Below the pieces are notes generated by a model. That model did not search any database, was not told where the DNA came from, and worked only from the letters and a program-made list of their open reading frames with translations. Below are positions 21,314-32,208 of a DNA stretch of 64,000 nucleotides, in pieces (position 1 is the first letter of the stretch; every line of letters begins with the position of its first letter). Source of the stretch: Lobosporangium transversale (Eukaryota > Mortierellomycota > Mortierellomycetes > Mortierellales > Mortierellaceae); the NCBI RefSeq assembly GCF_002105155.1, contig NW_019029020.1, positions 313,493-377,492 of the forward strand. Reading direction: 5' to 3'. The translations under genes were made by a program, and so were the position numbers.

Positions 21314-23186
21314 TTAATGGCGAAATTGCTGGTGCTGAAATACACCCAACTGGCTAGAAAAGTCCTCGGTGTCTCCTGTACCGAATGGAATATCACCTGA
21401 ATTGACGTCTTCTACCTTCGTTATTGAGGGAGAGTGCGGTTGATTTCCAATAACCGACGCTTGTGGTTGGCAGTATTGTTGTTGTTGCAGGTTTTCAGCA
21501 GGGTCCGTTGACGCTAGACTAGTATGCGGAGTGGACATGCTGGAGTATTTCTCTGCTGTTACTCTTGTGCTTATCGCATTAGGAATGTGATCGTTTCCAT
21601 GAATGCAAGGTGCTTGTAGCTGCTTCAAGTCTGTGGGTGAAGCGGATTGCCTTGTAGTTATGCCTTTCCCCTGATGCACAGCAGATCGACCATTCCTGGG
21701 AACGAATTCATCCTCTGATTCAGGCTCGTCCTCAGCGTCTGGTCGCTCCCCCCGACCAAATCGGAGCGGAGGCAAGCCCTGTTCTCCAGCTTGCTCATGT
21801 TCCTCTCCTGTAGCGGCTTTAGCGACCGTACTTTGAAGCGAACCTTCTAGTACCGCACCTGGGTTTAGCCATGGAGGTGAGTGAGGAGGCCGAGGTGTAG
21901 GAGCCACAATGTCCAATGATTGTTCACCTGATTGAAAGGATGCAGGCATTGTGTTTCTGTACGAGTTATCAAGAACCATCTCCTGCGATGGAGGATAAGG
22001 CAACGATGGAGTTCTTCTGGGGGATCCACCTGCTCCATGATGTATAATAGATCCTTGCCTTGGGAGACGGTGTAGATATCTATAAGCAAAAATAAAAAAT
22101 AAAAAAAAAAAAAAAAAAAATCGAGCATTAACTGACATTGAGATTCCTTAGGATATAATAATCAAAATAGCATTTCTGAGAACTTCGTACCCGTAGCCAA
22201 CATCACATCCCAGCAATCCTTCTCCGCCCCATTCTTCATTTGGTATGATGACAATCTATAGAATGCAAATAATAACGACATGATTAATATTGAGGCATTA
22301 TATGCATCCACAAGAAAAACATATCGAGTGGTGCTCTACTTGCCTCTCTGACATGGTCTGTTTCGGAATTATATACATGCAAGCGAAGTGGCTCGCCTAT
22401 ATTGTCCTCGATGAGATCATATAGATCCCCTTCGCCTCGCATAATGCCATAAGGTGTGCCAATAACATAGTCCGTATGCGCGCACAGTCCTGCCTTTTCA
22501 GCTGGTGACCCATGAGCAACATCCTATTGAATGACAAAGCGATTTTTGTCGTTAACATATGTGCAACCCACACATGGTACTCACAAGCTGATTAGCATCA
22601 TTAGTACCAGAATATGCCAGACGACATCATTCGCTGCATCAAACATGCAAAATCGAATGCTACATCCGATCAATCCACCTTTTCCATCCCCCCAGTTCCT
22701 TGTAGGGATCATCTCAACTCCTATTTTTGATAAAAACATGGGATCATATATGATCAGTGTACAATGTAGTAGCCGAACAAAAGACAAGGTTTTTCACTAA
22801 ATCAGCTGCCTACTTCTACCAGCTTGCTCTCGAGTCGAATAAACATCTAGCATGACAGGTCTGCCTTCGTTCGCTTGCATCTGTTCTTGAAGATAGGTAC
22901 TTTCGGTGTTTAGACGCACACCATTAATTGCCACAATGTAGTCAAAAAAAGGGCGGATGCCTGCCTTGAATGCGGGGGAGCCCTCTTTGACCTTCATGAT
23001 CAACGAAGAATTGGATATCCAGACAAGTAGTGAGAAACCGAGGTAACGCGTAAGAACGCGCACTAAGTACAAGGCTCGCGTAAGGTGGTCAATAATTCTT
23101 TTAACTTGAGATTAAAGTTGTTTTACCCTGAGGACATGATATCCCAGGCGGTGTCGACCCTCCTCCCCAGAAGTTGTGTTTCCCAT
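21314..23186 (-). CDS. GRH1: GRASP-family Golgi protein (Grh1)
   Basis: Golgi reassembly stacking protein, which tethers cis-Golgi/ER-exit membranes and supports unconventional secretion. Six exons on the minus strand: 23186-23127, 22991-22820, 22720-22608, 22523-22344, 22255-22191 and 22079-21314; phases close to 451 residues. It begins MGNTTS, so Gly2 is available for N-myristoylation as in animal GRASPs (yeast Grh1 is acetylated instead). Two GRASP PDZ domains follow: GSPAFKAGIRPFFDYIVAIN in the first, WGDGKGGLIGCSIRF at the start of the second, then GSPAEKAGLCAHTDYVIG and [20 protein letters not shown]. The remaining ~250 residues are Pro/Ser-rich and disordered. Intron 4 has a GC donor and intron 5 a sense-strand T-rich tract. 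Confidence 0.94.
22256..22343 (-). other. GC-AG intron in the GRASP gene
   Basis: On the minus strand the boundary is GAG|GCAAGTAGAG, a perfect AG|GCAAGT consensus, with acceptor TATAG. Splicing joins DHVRE to IVIIPNEEWGGEG exactly as in other GRASPs. Confidence 0.85.
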
Positions 23187-23817
23187 GTTCCGACGCAGAC
23201 TCTTGGCTGGTAATGTTTAATGGGTGAGAAAAAATTGTTCTAAATGAGATTACATTCTGTCTGCTTCTTGGGAGCTTCACGTGACCAATGGTATACTCCA
23301 AAAGGAGGCAAATGGTAATTCAAGTTCTTGAGAAAAAGGCCCTCATAGATGCAACATGTGCTTGCTCCCCAAGCTATGTGAAAGCACCGCTCCGCCCATG
23401 CTTAAAGAAGCTATTAGCAAGTTACCGAGCAATGAAAAGTTCAAGCACTTTTCCCTCTTATTGACGTGGTTGGCGAGAATAATGGATACAACAGTGATTA
23501 TGATATTAACTATCATATTGCTCTGATGCTATGCTCCATCAGTCTAATAAGCACGATACAGATCGCTTATCTTACCTATAGCCCTCCTTCTAAAGAAGCG
23601 GTCGAAATGACAACGAAAAACTAAAGATCAATGGTAGACATAACATGACCTTGTCGTCCATGTGTGTCTCCATTTCAGACAGAAATACATGTTGAGCTTG
23701 TTACTGATAGATGAGAGAAAATTTTAAGTATGACAAAATTTGACAGTTGCAACTTCATCTTTTTCTTTGAATCATTATTCATCACATCATCAAAAAAAAG
23801 ATCCTTCGTGTTAAAAA
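23187..23817. promoter_or_regulatory. Divergent promoter region between GRASP and EXPERA genes
   Basis: 631 nt between two divergent starts. TCACGTGA at 23277-23284, a Cbf1/bHLH-type E-box, is directly followed by a CCAAT box (23285-23289), about 90 nt upstream of the GRASP start. No coding sequence is seen. The arrangement is visible; binding is inference. Confidence 0.4.
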
Positions 23818-24036
23818 ATGTCATCTACAAGAGTGCCTTTGACTGAAAGGCCAAAAGACCTTGCCATGTTTATTTACTTTGTCACGCATATCCCTACTAC
23901 TATATTAATGGATATAGTCCCGCTGTACCCAAGCTTCATGAAGCCCTATGTCCAACCGTTGGTTCAGTTCACTGGTAAATATTCAGTGTTTTACTAGACT
24001 TTTCTCTGAATCATTTGACATGAACGCTGAAGGACA

Positions 24037-24070
<34 letters not shown>

Positions 24071-24478
24071 CCATACAATTCAACAGAGTATTATGTCGAC
24101 ACCTACAAGGACCCATTTATTGCAGATAGATCTCTCATTTGGTTTAACACGTTTTTGCACATGGAGGGACTTATTCAATTGCCTATCTTTTTCTTTGCTG
24201 CTTGGGGCTTATACCACAATAAGAGAAGTATTGCTCTGTGGATCTGCGTTTATGCTGCTCATGTTATCACGACGGTATTGCCTTGCATCGCTACCCTGAA
24301 CTTTGGCACGGCTAAGGATTTCCCATTCCATATCACGGATAAACAAAAACTGTTTTTGATCAGTCTTTACACGCCATGGTTCTTGTTCCCAGCCTGGATG
24401 TTGTATGAATGCTTTCACCGTGTCCGATCTAACGAAAGAAGTATTGTCTCCTCCCAGGCCGACAAAAAACAACAATGA
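23818..24478 (+). CDS. EXPERA-domain membrane protein (TMEM97/sigma-2 receptor-like)
   Basis: Four-helix ER membrane protein related to TMEM97, EBP and TM6SF, a group of sterol-isomerase or sterol-binding proteins. Two exons (23818-23974 and 24087-24478) give 182 residues, close to the ~175 of TMEM97. Helix 1 has FIYFVTHIPTTILMD, matching the TMEM97 start. Later come WFNTFLHMEGLIQLPIFFFA, containing the conserved Glu, and a final helix FLISLYTPWFLFPAWMLYE. The C-terminus is charged and ends in a Lys/Gln-rich tail that could act in ER retrieval. The intron contains a T27 run on the sense strand. Its exact sterol-related activity is unknown. Confidence 0.88.
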
Positions 24479-24697
24479 CGATGATCCATGACGAGGACGA
24501 AAACATTTGTTCTAGATGCTATTAGCTACGCGCATGAATTAAACGAGTAGATAGTTGGCATATCTGTACGTGTGTGTAATTTGATTCTTTTTTGTGCCAA
24601 AGCGTGGGTGTTTTTTCTTTTTTGGTGTTTATTGATGCAGGGTGCTTGACTAGCTCAAATATCAAATAAACATCCCAGCTTGTTGGGGCAACACATT

Positions 24698-24730
<33 letters not shown>

Positions 24731-24805
24731 CGCACACATTTTATTTTCTCTCTCCACAACCTGTCCACACTTCTGAACATTACATCCACTTCGTTGCTAT
24801 TCACA
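24479..24805 (+). other. Spacer and leader of the 24806 gene
   Basis: 327 nt. A T31 run (24700-24730) lies 75 nt before the next start codon, followed by a C/T-rich stretch ending at the ATG. The ORF that appears to begin at 24680 runs through poly-T, so I start the gene at 24806 instead. Confidence 0.45.
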
Positions 24806-25540
24806 ATGACCACTGTCAAAAGTAGATTCGACGCTACCTCTACAGGCGCTCAGCAACAAACAGATGATCCTTGGCTATCGACTTATTCACGAGCACTCTG
24901 CTCCATTTATCCTAAAGACGAGGAGGACTGTTGGGATTACCTTCTTTCTTCACAACCCACAAGTGTCTTTTCAAAGTCACTTGATGAGTCCACTCAGCCT
25001 TCTAGTATCCCGAATAAAGCTGACAGGCCACTGTTAGGCAGTTCAGAGAAGATGAGTAGTTCTCCCTCCAATATGTTATCGCTTTCATCCTCCTCGATTT
25101 CACCACACCCAATGGACTCTGGCAGTACAAATTTAAGTAGTAGTAAGGGTATTGATTCACTACTCGCACCTTTGAGTCCTGGAAGCATTCCCCATACGTT
25201 ATGCAAAATTGGATTTGACTGTATTGACTACTTCACATCCACACAAGACGATCTGGAGTCCGAAGTCCCTAAGCCAACATCCTCACCCAATAATCCCCAC
25301 ATGACCGGTCCAGCATATACAAGTCGTATGCTAGAATGTCTCAATGAAGCTGATTGGAGGACTGATATTGCTGCTGCAGTCTGCGGCAAGCGGACTGCGG
25401 CTCTTGAACGAAAACGAGCTCTATCACGGACCACAAGTCAAGAAGATGTCATGGCTACATCTGAAACTTTTGCGAGTGACGATCCCTGGTTACAAACACT
25501 TGATCGACTGGCACGGTGGGAGGAGGTAGCCTATCGCTGA
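24806..25540 (+). CDS. Unrecognised Ser-rich protein with terminal DDPWL motifs
   Basis: Single exon, 244 residues, starting at the ATG after a pyrimidine-rich leader. The middle (~60-125) is a low-complexity Ser/Pro linker. Short acidic/aromatic motifs sit at both ends: DDPWLSTYSRAL near residue 20 and DDPWLQTLDRLARWEE just before the C-terminus. A second conserved-looking block is LECLNEADWRTDIAAAVCGKR. DPW and related motifs are known AP-2 and clathrin-adaptor ligands, so an endocytic link is possible but unproven. No known domain, signal peptide or membrane segment is seen. Confidence 0.65.
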   Translation: MTTVKSRFDATSTGAQQQTDDPWLSTYSRALCSIYPKDEEDCWDYLLSSQPTSVFSKSLDESTQPSSIPNKADRPLLGSSEKMSSSPSNMLSLSSSSISPHPMDSGSTNLSSSKGIDSLLAPLSPGSIPHTLCKIGFDCIDYFTSTQDDLESEVPKPTSSPNNPHMTGPAYTSRMLECLNEADWRTDIAAAVCGKRTAALERKRALSRTTSQEDVMATSETFASDDPWLQTLDRLARWEEVAYR

Positions 25541-25917
25541 TTCTTTTAATAAATTTCTCCATAAAGTTATATTGAACTTTGTTCGTGATTTTTATACTCA
25601 CCTTAAAGGTTGAGTTGCAGAGTTTTTGATGTGCTCTATCAGTTGTATATACTCTCTATGCACCAGCTCTTTCACAACTTATGCCGTTTCATTTAGAAAA
25701 ATGATTAAGACATAAGTGAATGAACAGTTTTAATTGACTACTATTCAATTCAAGTAATCAACATTATCCAACGCTTGACATAAGGAAAGAGGATATTCAA
25801 ATTGTTGCTACATCTTAATGAGAGGAGTCATAGAATTAATTCAATTTGAAATGTAGAAATCTTATTATGATATCACTTTGTTCAATACTTGGGCAAAGCC
25901 TCGGAAGGTACCCTTAA

Positions 25918-25948
<31 letters not shown>

Positions 25949-26025
25949 CCACGTTACTTGTAAACAACGCCTGTGTGAATCTCTACAGTTTGCATCTCTC
26001 GCTACCTGAAGTATAAACCATCGTC
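25541..26025 (+). other. Spacer and leader of the 26026 gene
   Basis: 485 nt, AT-rich, with a T28 run at 25918-25945 that ends 80 nt before the start codon. The arrangement resembles the leader of the preceding gene. No gene seen. Confidence 0.4.
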
Positions 26026-27213
26026 ATGTCAACCTCAGTTAGTGTCTCAGTAAGCTCATGTAAAGGCTCTAGCTCCCGACTACTCGTTTACATTGATTGT
26101 AAGCGACCCATGAGGCTCGGTCAAGCGACTGGCAAAAGCGTGCCCTCTTACATGCAACAAAAACGCCTTGGACACACATGGATCTCGGGCCACCCTCATA
26201 GTATCCTTTACAAACCTTTTACACCCTGCAATAAGACTGCTGTAGCCGGAAAACGAAATAATATCAGCAAATGTAGCACTGGTACAAGTGAAATCCATGG
26301 TTTGAACAACAATGGAAGCTCGTCATCCTTCTCTTCCTTTTTCTTGGACTTTGCTGGAAACAGCCGCTATCAAGCTTATAACCTTGCACGCTTCTCAACA
26401 TTCTCAGTTGCATCGTCGCCCTCATCACCAGCTTCATCACTAAAAGCTTCATCCTCGATAAAAACGTCCGAGACAAAGGATACCGATGCGACACAGGGCA
26501 CCGGTGACAAAACTTCTACAGGTTCCAGTACGGAAGGATCTCATTCAAACTCCGCAACGGCCGATTCACAATCACCATCAACTTCAACTTCCACAACTGC
26601 ATTCAACAATGAACAACACTATGACGATAAGGACGATGCCTGGGCAGTTAACGAAAGTTATTCAGGACACAGTGGCCACAGTTTTTCGTCGTTGTCGACC
26701 CCCACAGCAACTGCCCATCCTGATGCGACTTCAGAGTCTTCATCATCAACATCTATTTCGAATGGTACGATATCAAGCAGTGGAGCAAAGGACGAAATTG
26801 ATGTCGATTATAAAGAGTCTCAGGTGCTGCCACAACCATCAATGTCTTCATTTAAAACTCCTGCTGCTATTCAAGCGTCATGGCACCGCACTTCCGAATC
26901 CTTGCCTTCTGTGACTACCCCGAATGGAACTTCAGTCTTATCAAACTCTTCGAGTAAAGCAGGAGGGCTCGATCTGAGTTCCAGTACACTTGTTCAACAA
27001 ATGCTCTTTAAGGAGCGTGTACCCCACGTAGATAGTTCAGACGATGAGGAAAATAGTTGGAGGAAGTCAAATCAAGGTAATCTAATGGACAGCAGTTATA
27101 AATCTCAAGAGCAGCTAAAAAATCCAAACTCACCTATTCAGCATGGCGATGACAGTCATTCGGTCTGGGATGATGTGGATCATTTGCTGGAACAAAAGCG
27201 AAGCCATGCCTGA
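26026..27213 (+). CDS. Unrecognised Ser/Thr-rich protein, possible mitochondrial presequence
   Basis: Single exon, 395 residues. The first ~125 residues are basic and hydroxylated with almost no acidic residues, and include NLARFSTFSVASS, which looks like a mitochondrial processing region. The following ~150 residues are Ser/Thr-rich low complexity. The last ~70 residues are acidic and aromatic: HVDSSDDEENSWRK (a casein kinase 2-like site) and HSVWDDVDHLLEQKR. I see no known domain. A mitochondrial location is a guess from composition. Confidence 0.6.
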   Translation: MSTSVSVSVSSCKGSSSRLLVYIDCKRPMRLGQATGKSVPSYMQQKRLGHTWISGHPHSILYKPFTPCNKTAVAGKRNNISKCSTGTSEIHGLNNNGSSSSFSSFFLDFAGNSRYQAYNLARFSTFSVASSPSSPASSLKASSSIKTSETKDTDATQGTGDKTSTGSSTEGSHSNSATADSQSPSTSTSTTAFNNEQHYDDKDDAWAVNESYSGHSGHSFSSLSTPTATAHPDATSESSSSTSISNGTISSSGAKDEIDVDYKESQVLPQPSMSSFKTPAAIQASWHRTSESLPSVTTPNGTSVLSNSSSKAGGLDLSSSTLVQQMLFKERVPHVDSSDDEENSWRKSNQGNLMDSSYKSQEQLKNPNSPIQHGDDSHSVWDDVDHLLEQKRSHA

Positions 27214-27431
27214 GATATGTACATTTTTGAATAACTCATCAGAGTCACATCGTGCCTATAATTGTTGTGTCTTTGATTGCAAGCACACTACAATAAAATT
27301 TTTTATTGGATGTTGTATATGGGACTTGTCAATAGTGCTTTAACATGCTTTTATCCTCTATTACCTAAATACTCTGGTTTGTAGAAAATTTTACAGACAA
27401 CAATGAACCTGACGAGGGGACTGCCATAACA

Positions 27432-28307
27432 ATGGGTTCTTCTGCTGTGAGTCCTTCATTGACGTCGATGATACTTAATCAAGGCAATAGCGCTGAGCCC
27501 CACTTAAGTGATGCAGTAACCGCCATCGTCAAGGATCAAAACAATAAAGCGAAAGCTGAAGATGGATCTAATGAGGAAGATCATATTTCAAAGCTAGATA
27601 TTAGAGTTGGTATTGTCCGCTCAGTTTCGGCACACCCAGGTGCTGAATCTCTTTACATTGAGCAAGGTTAGAAGATCCAATCATACGTAGCTCTACGATA
27701 CACGTTGCAGCTGAAAGCAGTAATTGATTTATTTCTTGCTGCCATTTAATTCTCAGTGGATTTAGGCGACAAAGAAGCCGACGTGCCAAAGGAACCTAGA
27801 ACCATTGTCAGCGGTCTTGTGCGTTATGTCCCCAAGGATTATCTAGAAGGCCGCGCTGTAATTGTAGTTGGAAATATGAAGCCATCCAAGCTACGAGGCG
27901 TTGTATCAGAGGGTATGCTTTTATGTGCCATGGAGCAGGACTTGAATGGCGAGGTCATCAAAGTGGGGTTATTAGAGCCTGCAGAAGGGAGCCGGCCAGG
28001 AGATAAGATCACTTTCGAGGGATACACTGATGAAGGTCAGTGTTTTTACATGGGATGTGACCACGCTATACTCTTTCAAGTTATTTATTTTTATTTTATC
28101 CACGTTATGCTAATTCTGTCCGTGTGTTAACGATTCCAAATAGCCACTATACCAGCAGCTGTACTTACTCCAAAACGCAAATGGTTTGAGAAATCACGTG
28201 TGCATTTCTATGTCAAAAATGGTGTCGCATACTACAAGGGGTCTCCTTTTAAATCAGCTCAGGGCCTTGTTCGCTGTAAAACTATTTCTGAAGGACAAAT
28301 ATCGTAG
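27432..28307 (+). CDS. tRNA-binding OB-fold protein (Arc1/AIMP1/EMAP II-like)
   Basis: Three exons (27432-27666, 27757-28035, 28144-28307), phases closing to 225 residues. Residues ~52 onward form a complete tRNA-binding domain: LDIRVGIVRSVSAHPGAESL, then SGLVRYVPKDYLEGRAVIVV, then NMKPSKLRGVVSEGMLL and GDKITFEGY. This matches the C-terminal domain of yeast Arc1p and animal AIMP1/EMAP II, cofactors that hold aminoacyl-tRNA synthetases together and improve tRNA capture. The short N-terminal ~50 residues lack the GST-like domain of Arc1, so this is a stand-alone domain protein. The upstream ATG at about 27402 is closed by a stop, which supports the start at 27432. Confidence 0.88.
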
Positions 28308-28583
28308 AGTCAGCTCATCTAGTTGATATAGGTTCTTGGCGACACTTTTGTAGAACATGACAACATATTAGACTGAAATTGAAATTGTGAAAATTGTTGG
28401 TGGCTCGAGCACCAGGATGCTTGTGATTGGCCCATAATTAGGACTGGTTTAGGATGGCGAAATTTTTTTGATTCATTTCTGATGCGATTGCGCCATCCTA
28501 TCGCTCAAAAAAATTCGCCCAAACGGAGGCTGTGTGTGGAAGGGACTTGAATCTTGTCCCTGGCATCTGTTTCTCTTCATCAT

Positions 28584-28623
<40 letters not shown>

Positions 28624-28765
28624 AATCTCCTTCGTCCATTCTTTTCATGATTTTTCCTTAAAATTACCCCTTCATTATTTTTACACTTTCTTGCTTTCTT
28701 ACCGACTCTTGCCATATCATTACCATCTCTTCTTATCATTTGTTCCGTCCGCTCTTTCAGTAGAC
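28308..28765 (+). other. Spacer and leader of the MET30-like gene with a T31-A9 tract
   Basis: 458 nt. T31 (28586-28616) is followed at once by A9 (28617-28625), which can fold back on itself. A C/T-rich leader then runs to the start codon at 28766. Confidence 0.45.
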
Positions 28766-30939
28766 ATGAACTACGATTCCCTTCTAGACTCATCCGAGTG
28801 GCTAGCTCCTTCGCTCTGCCTCAATGCCGATGCAAATGAAGACCTTGCACCTGTTCAACCTACAAAAGACAATCTATTACCTGCCTCTTTTCCCACTCTC
28901 ACCTGGTCTAAACAATCCTCTGATATGAACAATGCAGAAAAGGCAGAAAAGCGACTGTGTTATCGGCACAGACCAGATTTGCGGTCTAAGCGAGCAGCGG
29001 ACGAGATTCAACTCGAGGCATTGCAACAAGTATGTTTGAGTTATGCTTATACTCGTACTTTGTCTTCAACGCAGTATCAATTCGAAAATGCGACTGAATA
29101 CCCAGTATTAATATTTTACTTTTGTTTTGGCGTCTATAGGATATTGGGCGTCTGCCACAGCAAGATCAACAAATCATTTCTCATATTTGGTCTCTCTTCG
29201 GATCTGCACCAGCTGGTCATCGTCAGTTGGTTCTTAGTGGTCTGCTTACCCAATGTTGTGTTCCTCAGCTTTCATTTCTTTCAAATCACCTTCAGCCTTT
29301 ACTCCGAATCGACTTCCTGACCATCCTTCCAACCGAAATTACACTTCGTATTCTTTCTTACCTTGATGCCAAGTCGCTTTGTCATGCAGCCCAAGTATGC
29401 AAGGCATGGAGGCGCTTAGCAGATGATGATGTTGTATGGCATAGAATGTGTGAACAGCATATTGGCCTGAAATGTACAAAGTGTGGTTGGGGCCTACCAC
29501 TCTTGGAAAAGAAGAAAGTTAGATCAAGGCGTCAATCAGAACAACAACGCCAGCAGCAACAATTTCAAGCAAGTCAGGACAGTCAAGATGAAAGTGATCT
29601 AGAGATACACCCGTATGTGGCTCATTCACTGCCATATCAGCCTGCGTCAACCACAGCTTCACTTCCATCCCCCCCGGCATCCCTCTCTCCTACAGAAGAA
29701 CGAGTATCATATAGCTGGCCTGGCAGGCGGCGTAGGGCATCAAGTGATTTCGAGAATAGGGGACGACTACTGAAGCGTGCTCGCAACGACTTAAGGCCAT
29801 TATCTCCGGACTCCGATGACATAAGTAGCTGTCCAACGCCCTTATTCCAATCTCCAGAACCGCCAGCTAAACCTTCAGGAGCAACAAAACGGCCATGGAA
29901 AGAGATTTATTCAGAACGCCTGATCGTTGAACGCAACTGGAGGAAACGAAATTGCAAAGTGAGGGAGTTCCGTGGCCACACTGATGGAGTCATGTGTCTA
30001 CAATTCGATGACACTTTCCTTATCACTGGGTCCTATGATAACACGGCCAAAGTCTGGAACATCGAGACTGGCGAGTGCCTTCGCACTTTGAAGGGACATG
30101 CTCTTTGTGTGCGAGCACTCCGCTTTGATGAAGCCAAGCTTATTACAGGATCCATGGATCGCACTCTTAAGATTTGGAACTACCACACTGGACAGTGCAT
30201 TCGCACTTTACAGGGCCATACCGATGGCGTCGTCACACTTGATTTTGACTCACGTATTCTGGCTTCTGGATCGGTAGATTCAACAATCAAAATCTGGAAT
30301 TTTGCGACCGGAGAGTGTTCAACACTCAAAGGGCATACTGACCTTGTCAACAAGGTACAGATTTATAAGAAGACTATGCTCTTCTCTTGCAGCGACGACA
30401 CTACTGTTAAGCTTTGGGATATTGCCTCTAGGGCCTGCATTAGAACATTCACTGGTCATGTTGGCCGTGTGCAATCCTTGCAAACCTCAAGGGATGCATT
30501 GATCTCTGTTCTCGCAAATAGGCGACATGTCAGGTCGACTAGTGGGGCATTATCGCCAAAACTCCTCGAAAGTGGTCGCCAGTCACCATCCTATGACGGT
30601 ACCTCATCTGATGGCGAGATGCGGACAATGATGCCTATTGTTGTAACTGGCGGGCTTGACAATACACTCAAGGTTTGGAACGCAGAGACAGGAGAGTGTC
30701 TTAATACGCTTTTTGGTCACGAAGAGGGCGTTTGGAGTCTAGCCTTTGACAAACTCCGTGTTGTCTCTGGAAGTCTTGATAAGACAATCAAAGTGTGGGA
30801 CACAGAAAGCGGTGAGTGTCTGTACACACTACCTGAACCAGAAGGCCCCGTCACTTGTGTGGATCTCGGAGACACTAGAATTGTGGGAGGATCAGCGAAT
30901 GGCAATGTTCTTATGTGGGATTATGGTGTTCGTTTGTAG
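28766..30939 (+). CDS. MET30: F-box/WD40 protein Met30/sconB-like, SCF substrate receptor
   Basis: Substrate receptor of an SCF (Skp1-cullin-1-F-box) ligase. In yeast Met30 and Aspergillus sconB it restrains sulfur assimilation and controls cell-cycle progression. Two exons (28766-29029 and 29140-30939) give 687 residues. The F-box reads FLTILPTEITLRILSYLDAK and continues through a hallmark segment CTKCGWGLPLLEKK shared with Met30/sconB. A Gln/Ser-rich linker leads to NWRKRNCKVREFRGHTDGVM and then seven WD40 blades with typical GH...WD/WN spacing. Blade 5 is interrupted by an insert of about 65 residues between its GH and WN parts. An upstream in-frame ATG at 28691 lies in the pyrimidine-rich leader and is less likely. 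Confidence 0.93.
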
Positions 30940-31598
30940 TCAGAGTAAATCTTTTATAAAACTGTATTTTATTTGTAAAATAAATTGTATTTCTCCGATT
31001 CGTGGAGCATCAAAGTAAAGTTAGTTTAATAATTAATGGGTGGATAGATTATTTCACTACAGATGGCAAAAGAGGGACTGACGCATATTGCCAACCCTGG
31101 GCGCCACCGAAAATTGGCTGTTTGTATGAGAGACTGCTGGCATGACAAGCCTGTGCTTATCGGGTCTCTTTTGAAAGAGAACCCGGGTCAAGTAGACACA
31201 GGCGATGTTTTCCGCTTCGATCACGTTGCGGCCGAAGCAGATTTGGCAAACTGGGATAGTATTTTGAGCGCGGCTTCGAGGAAGCTGCATTGGGTAGCTC
31301 ACACTGGTAATCTAATGGCCAAGATATTTTGTTTATTCGAACCGTCGTTGTTATTAACAGTGATGATAATAATACACCATTCAAAATCATCGAATTACCC
31401 GCTACATCAAGTGGCGTATATGGATGGAAGCTTGGTAATGGTATTTGAGTTACGCAAACAGCTGCTCATCTAGTATGCGCCACCAAAATTACAAGTGCGG
31501 CAATTGTGATATCTCAGCCACACCAAGGAATCTTGTAGCGTGCTCATTTTTGCGAAATCATTAATCCTTCTCATACCTCTCGTATAAAAACACGCACA
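30940..31598 (+). other. Intergenic region upstream of prohibitin-1
   Basis: 659 nt. Overlapping ORFs on both strands at 31057-31473 show no known domain, so I do not call a gene. The stretch before 31599 is the presumed PHB1 promoter. Confidence 0.35.
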
Positions 31599-32154
31599 AT
31601 GTCTGCCATTCTCAACACTCTGACTAAAGTCGCCATCCCTATTGGAGCTACTGTGTCATTCTTACAGTACAGCATGTACGATGGTAAGCTCTTTTTATAC
31701 GCAACCAAGCATCAAGACACAATTTGATACAGCTCGGCCTACCTAATCCCGAGAATGCACTGGGAATCCCTACTACTTTCTCTCACACGTTTCTGAAAAA
31801 ACTGGAATACTGTCCTATCCTTTTCAATTCAACACTTCAACAGTTTCCGCTACTACCTAAGAACCAGGGATCGTATCAACAAGGGTTGTAAGACGACCCA
31901 CCCTTTAAATGTGGGGCATGACTGCCCTGAAAACGCAAAATTATTGGAGGGCACGTAAACATTGTGGCTTACGAAGACCAATATTTGAGACTAGATTGGC
32001 GGCGTATGTAAAACCAACAAAAGTCTGACCATCCTGCAGAAACATTAGAACAATATATTTTTAAGACTGGTGACTGGGATCTATATTTGAAATAGCAGCC
32101 GTTTTTTTCACTAGAGAATGATGGCTTTGGCGAATATCTCTTAGACAACTTGCG

Positions 32155-32208
<54 letters not shown>

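Noticed and set aside
21865-22128. Poly-Phe ORF at the GRASP intron 5
   Set aside because: Reads through the T-rich intron tract; homology requires splicing at 22079.
31063-31473. 136-codon ORF between MET30 and PHB1
   Set aside because: An antisense ORF of similar quality overlaps it, and neither shows a known motif.
31583-31589. TATAAAA before PHB1
   Set aside because: Only about ten bases upstream of the start codon, too close to be a TATA box.
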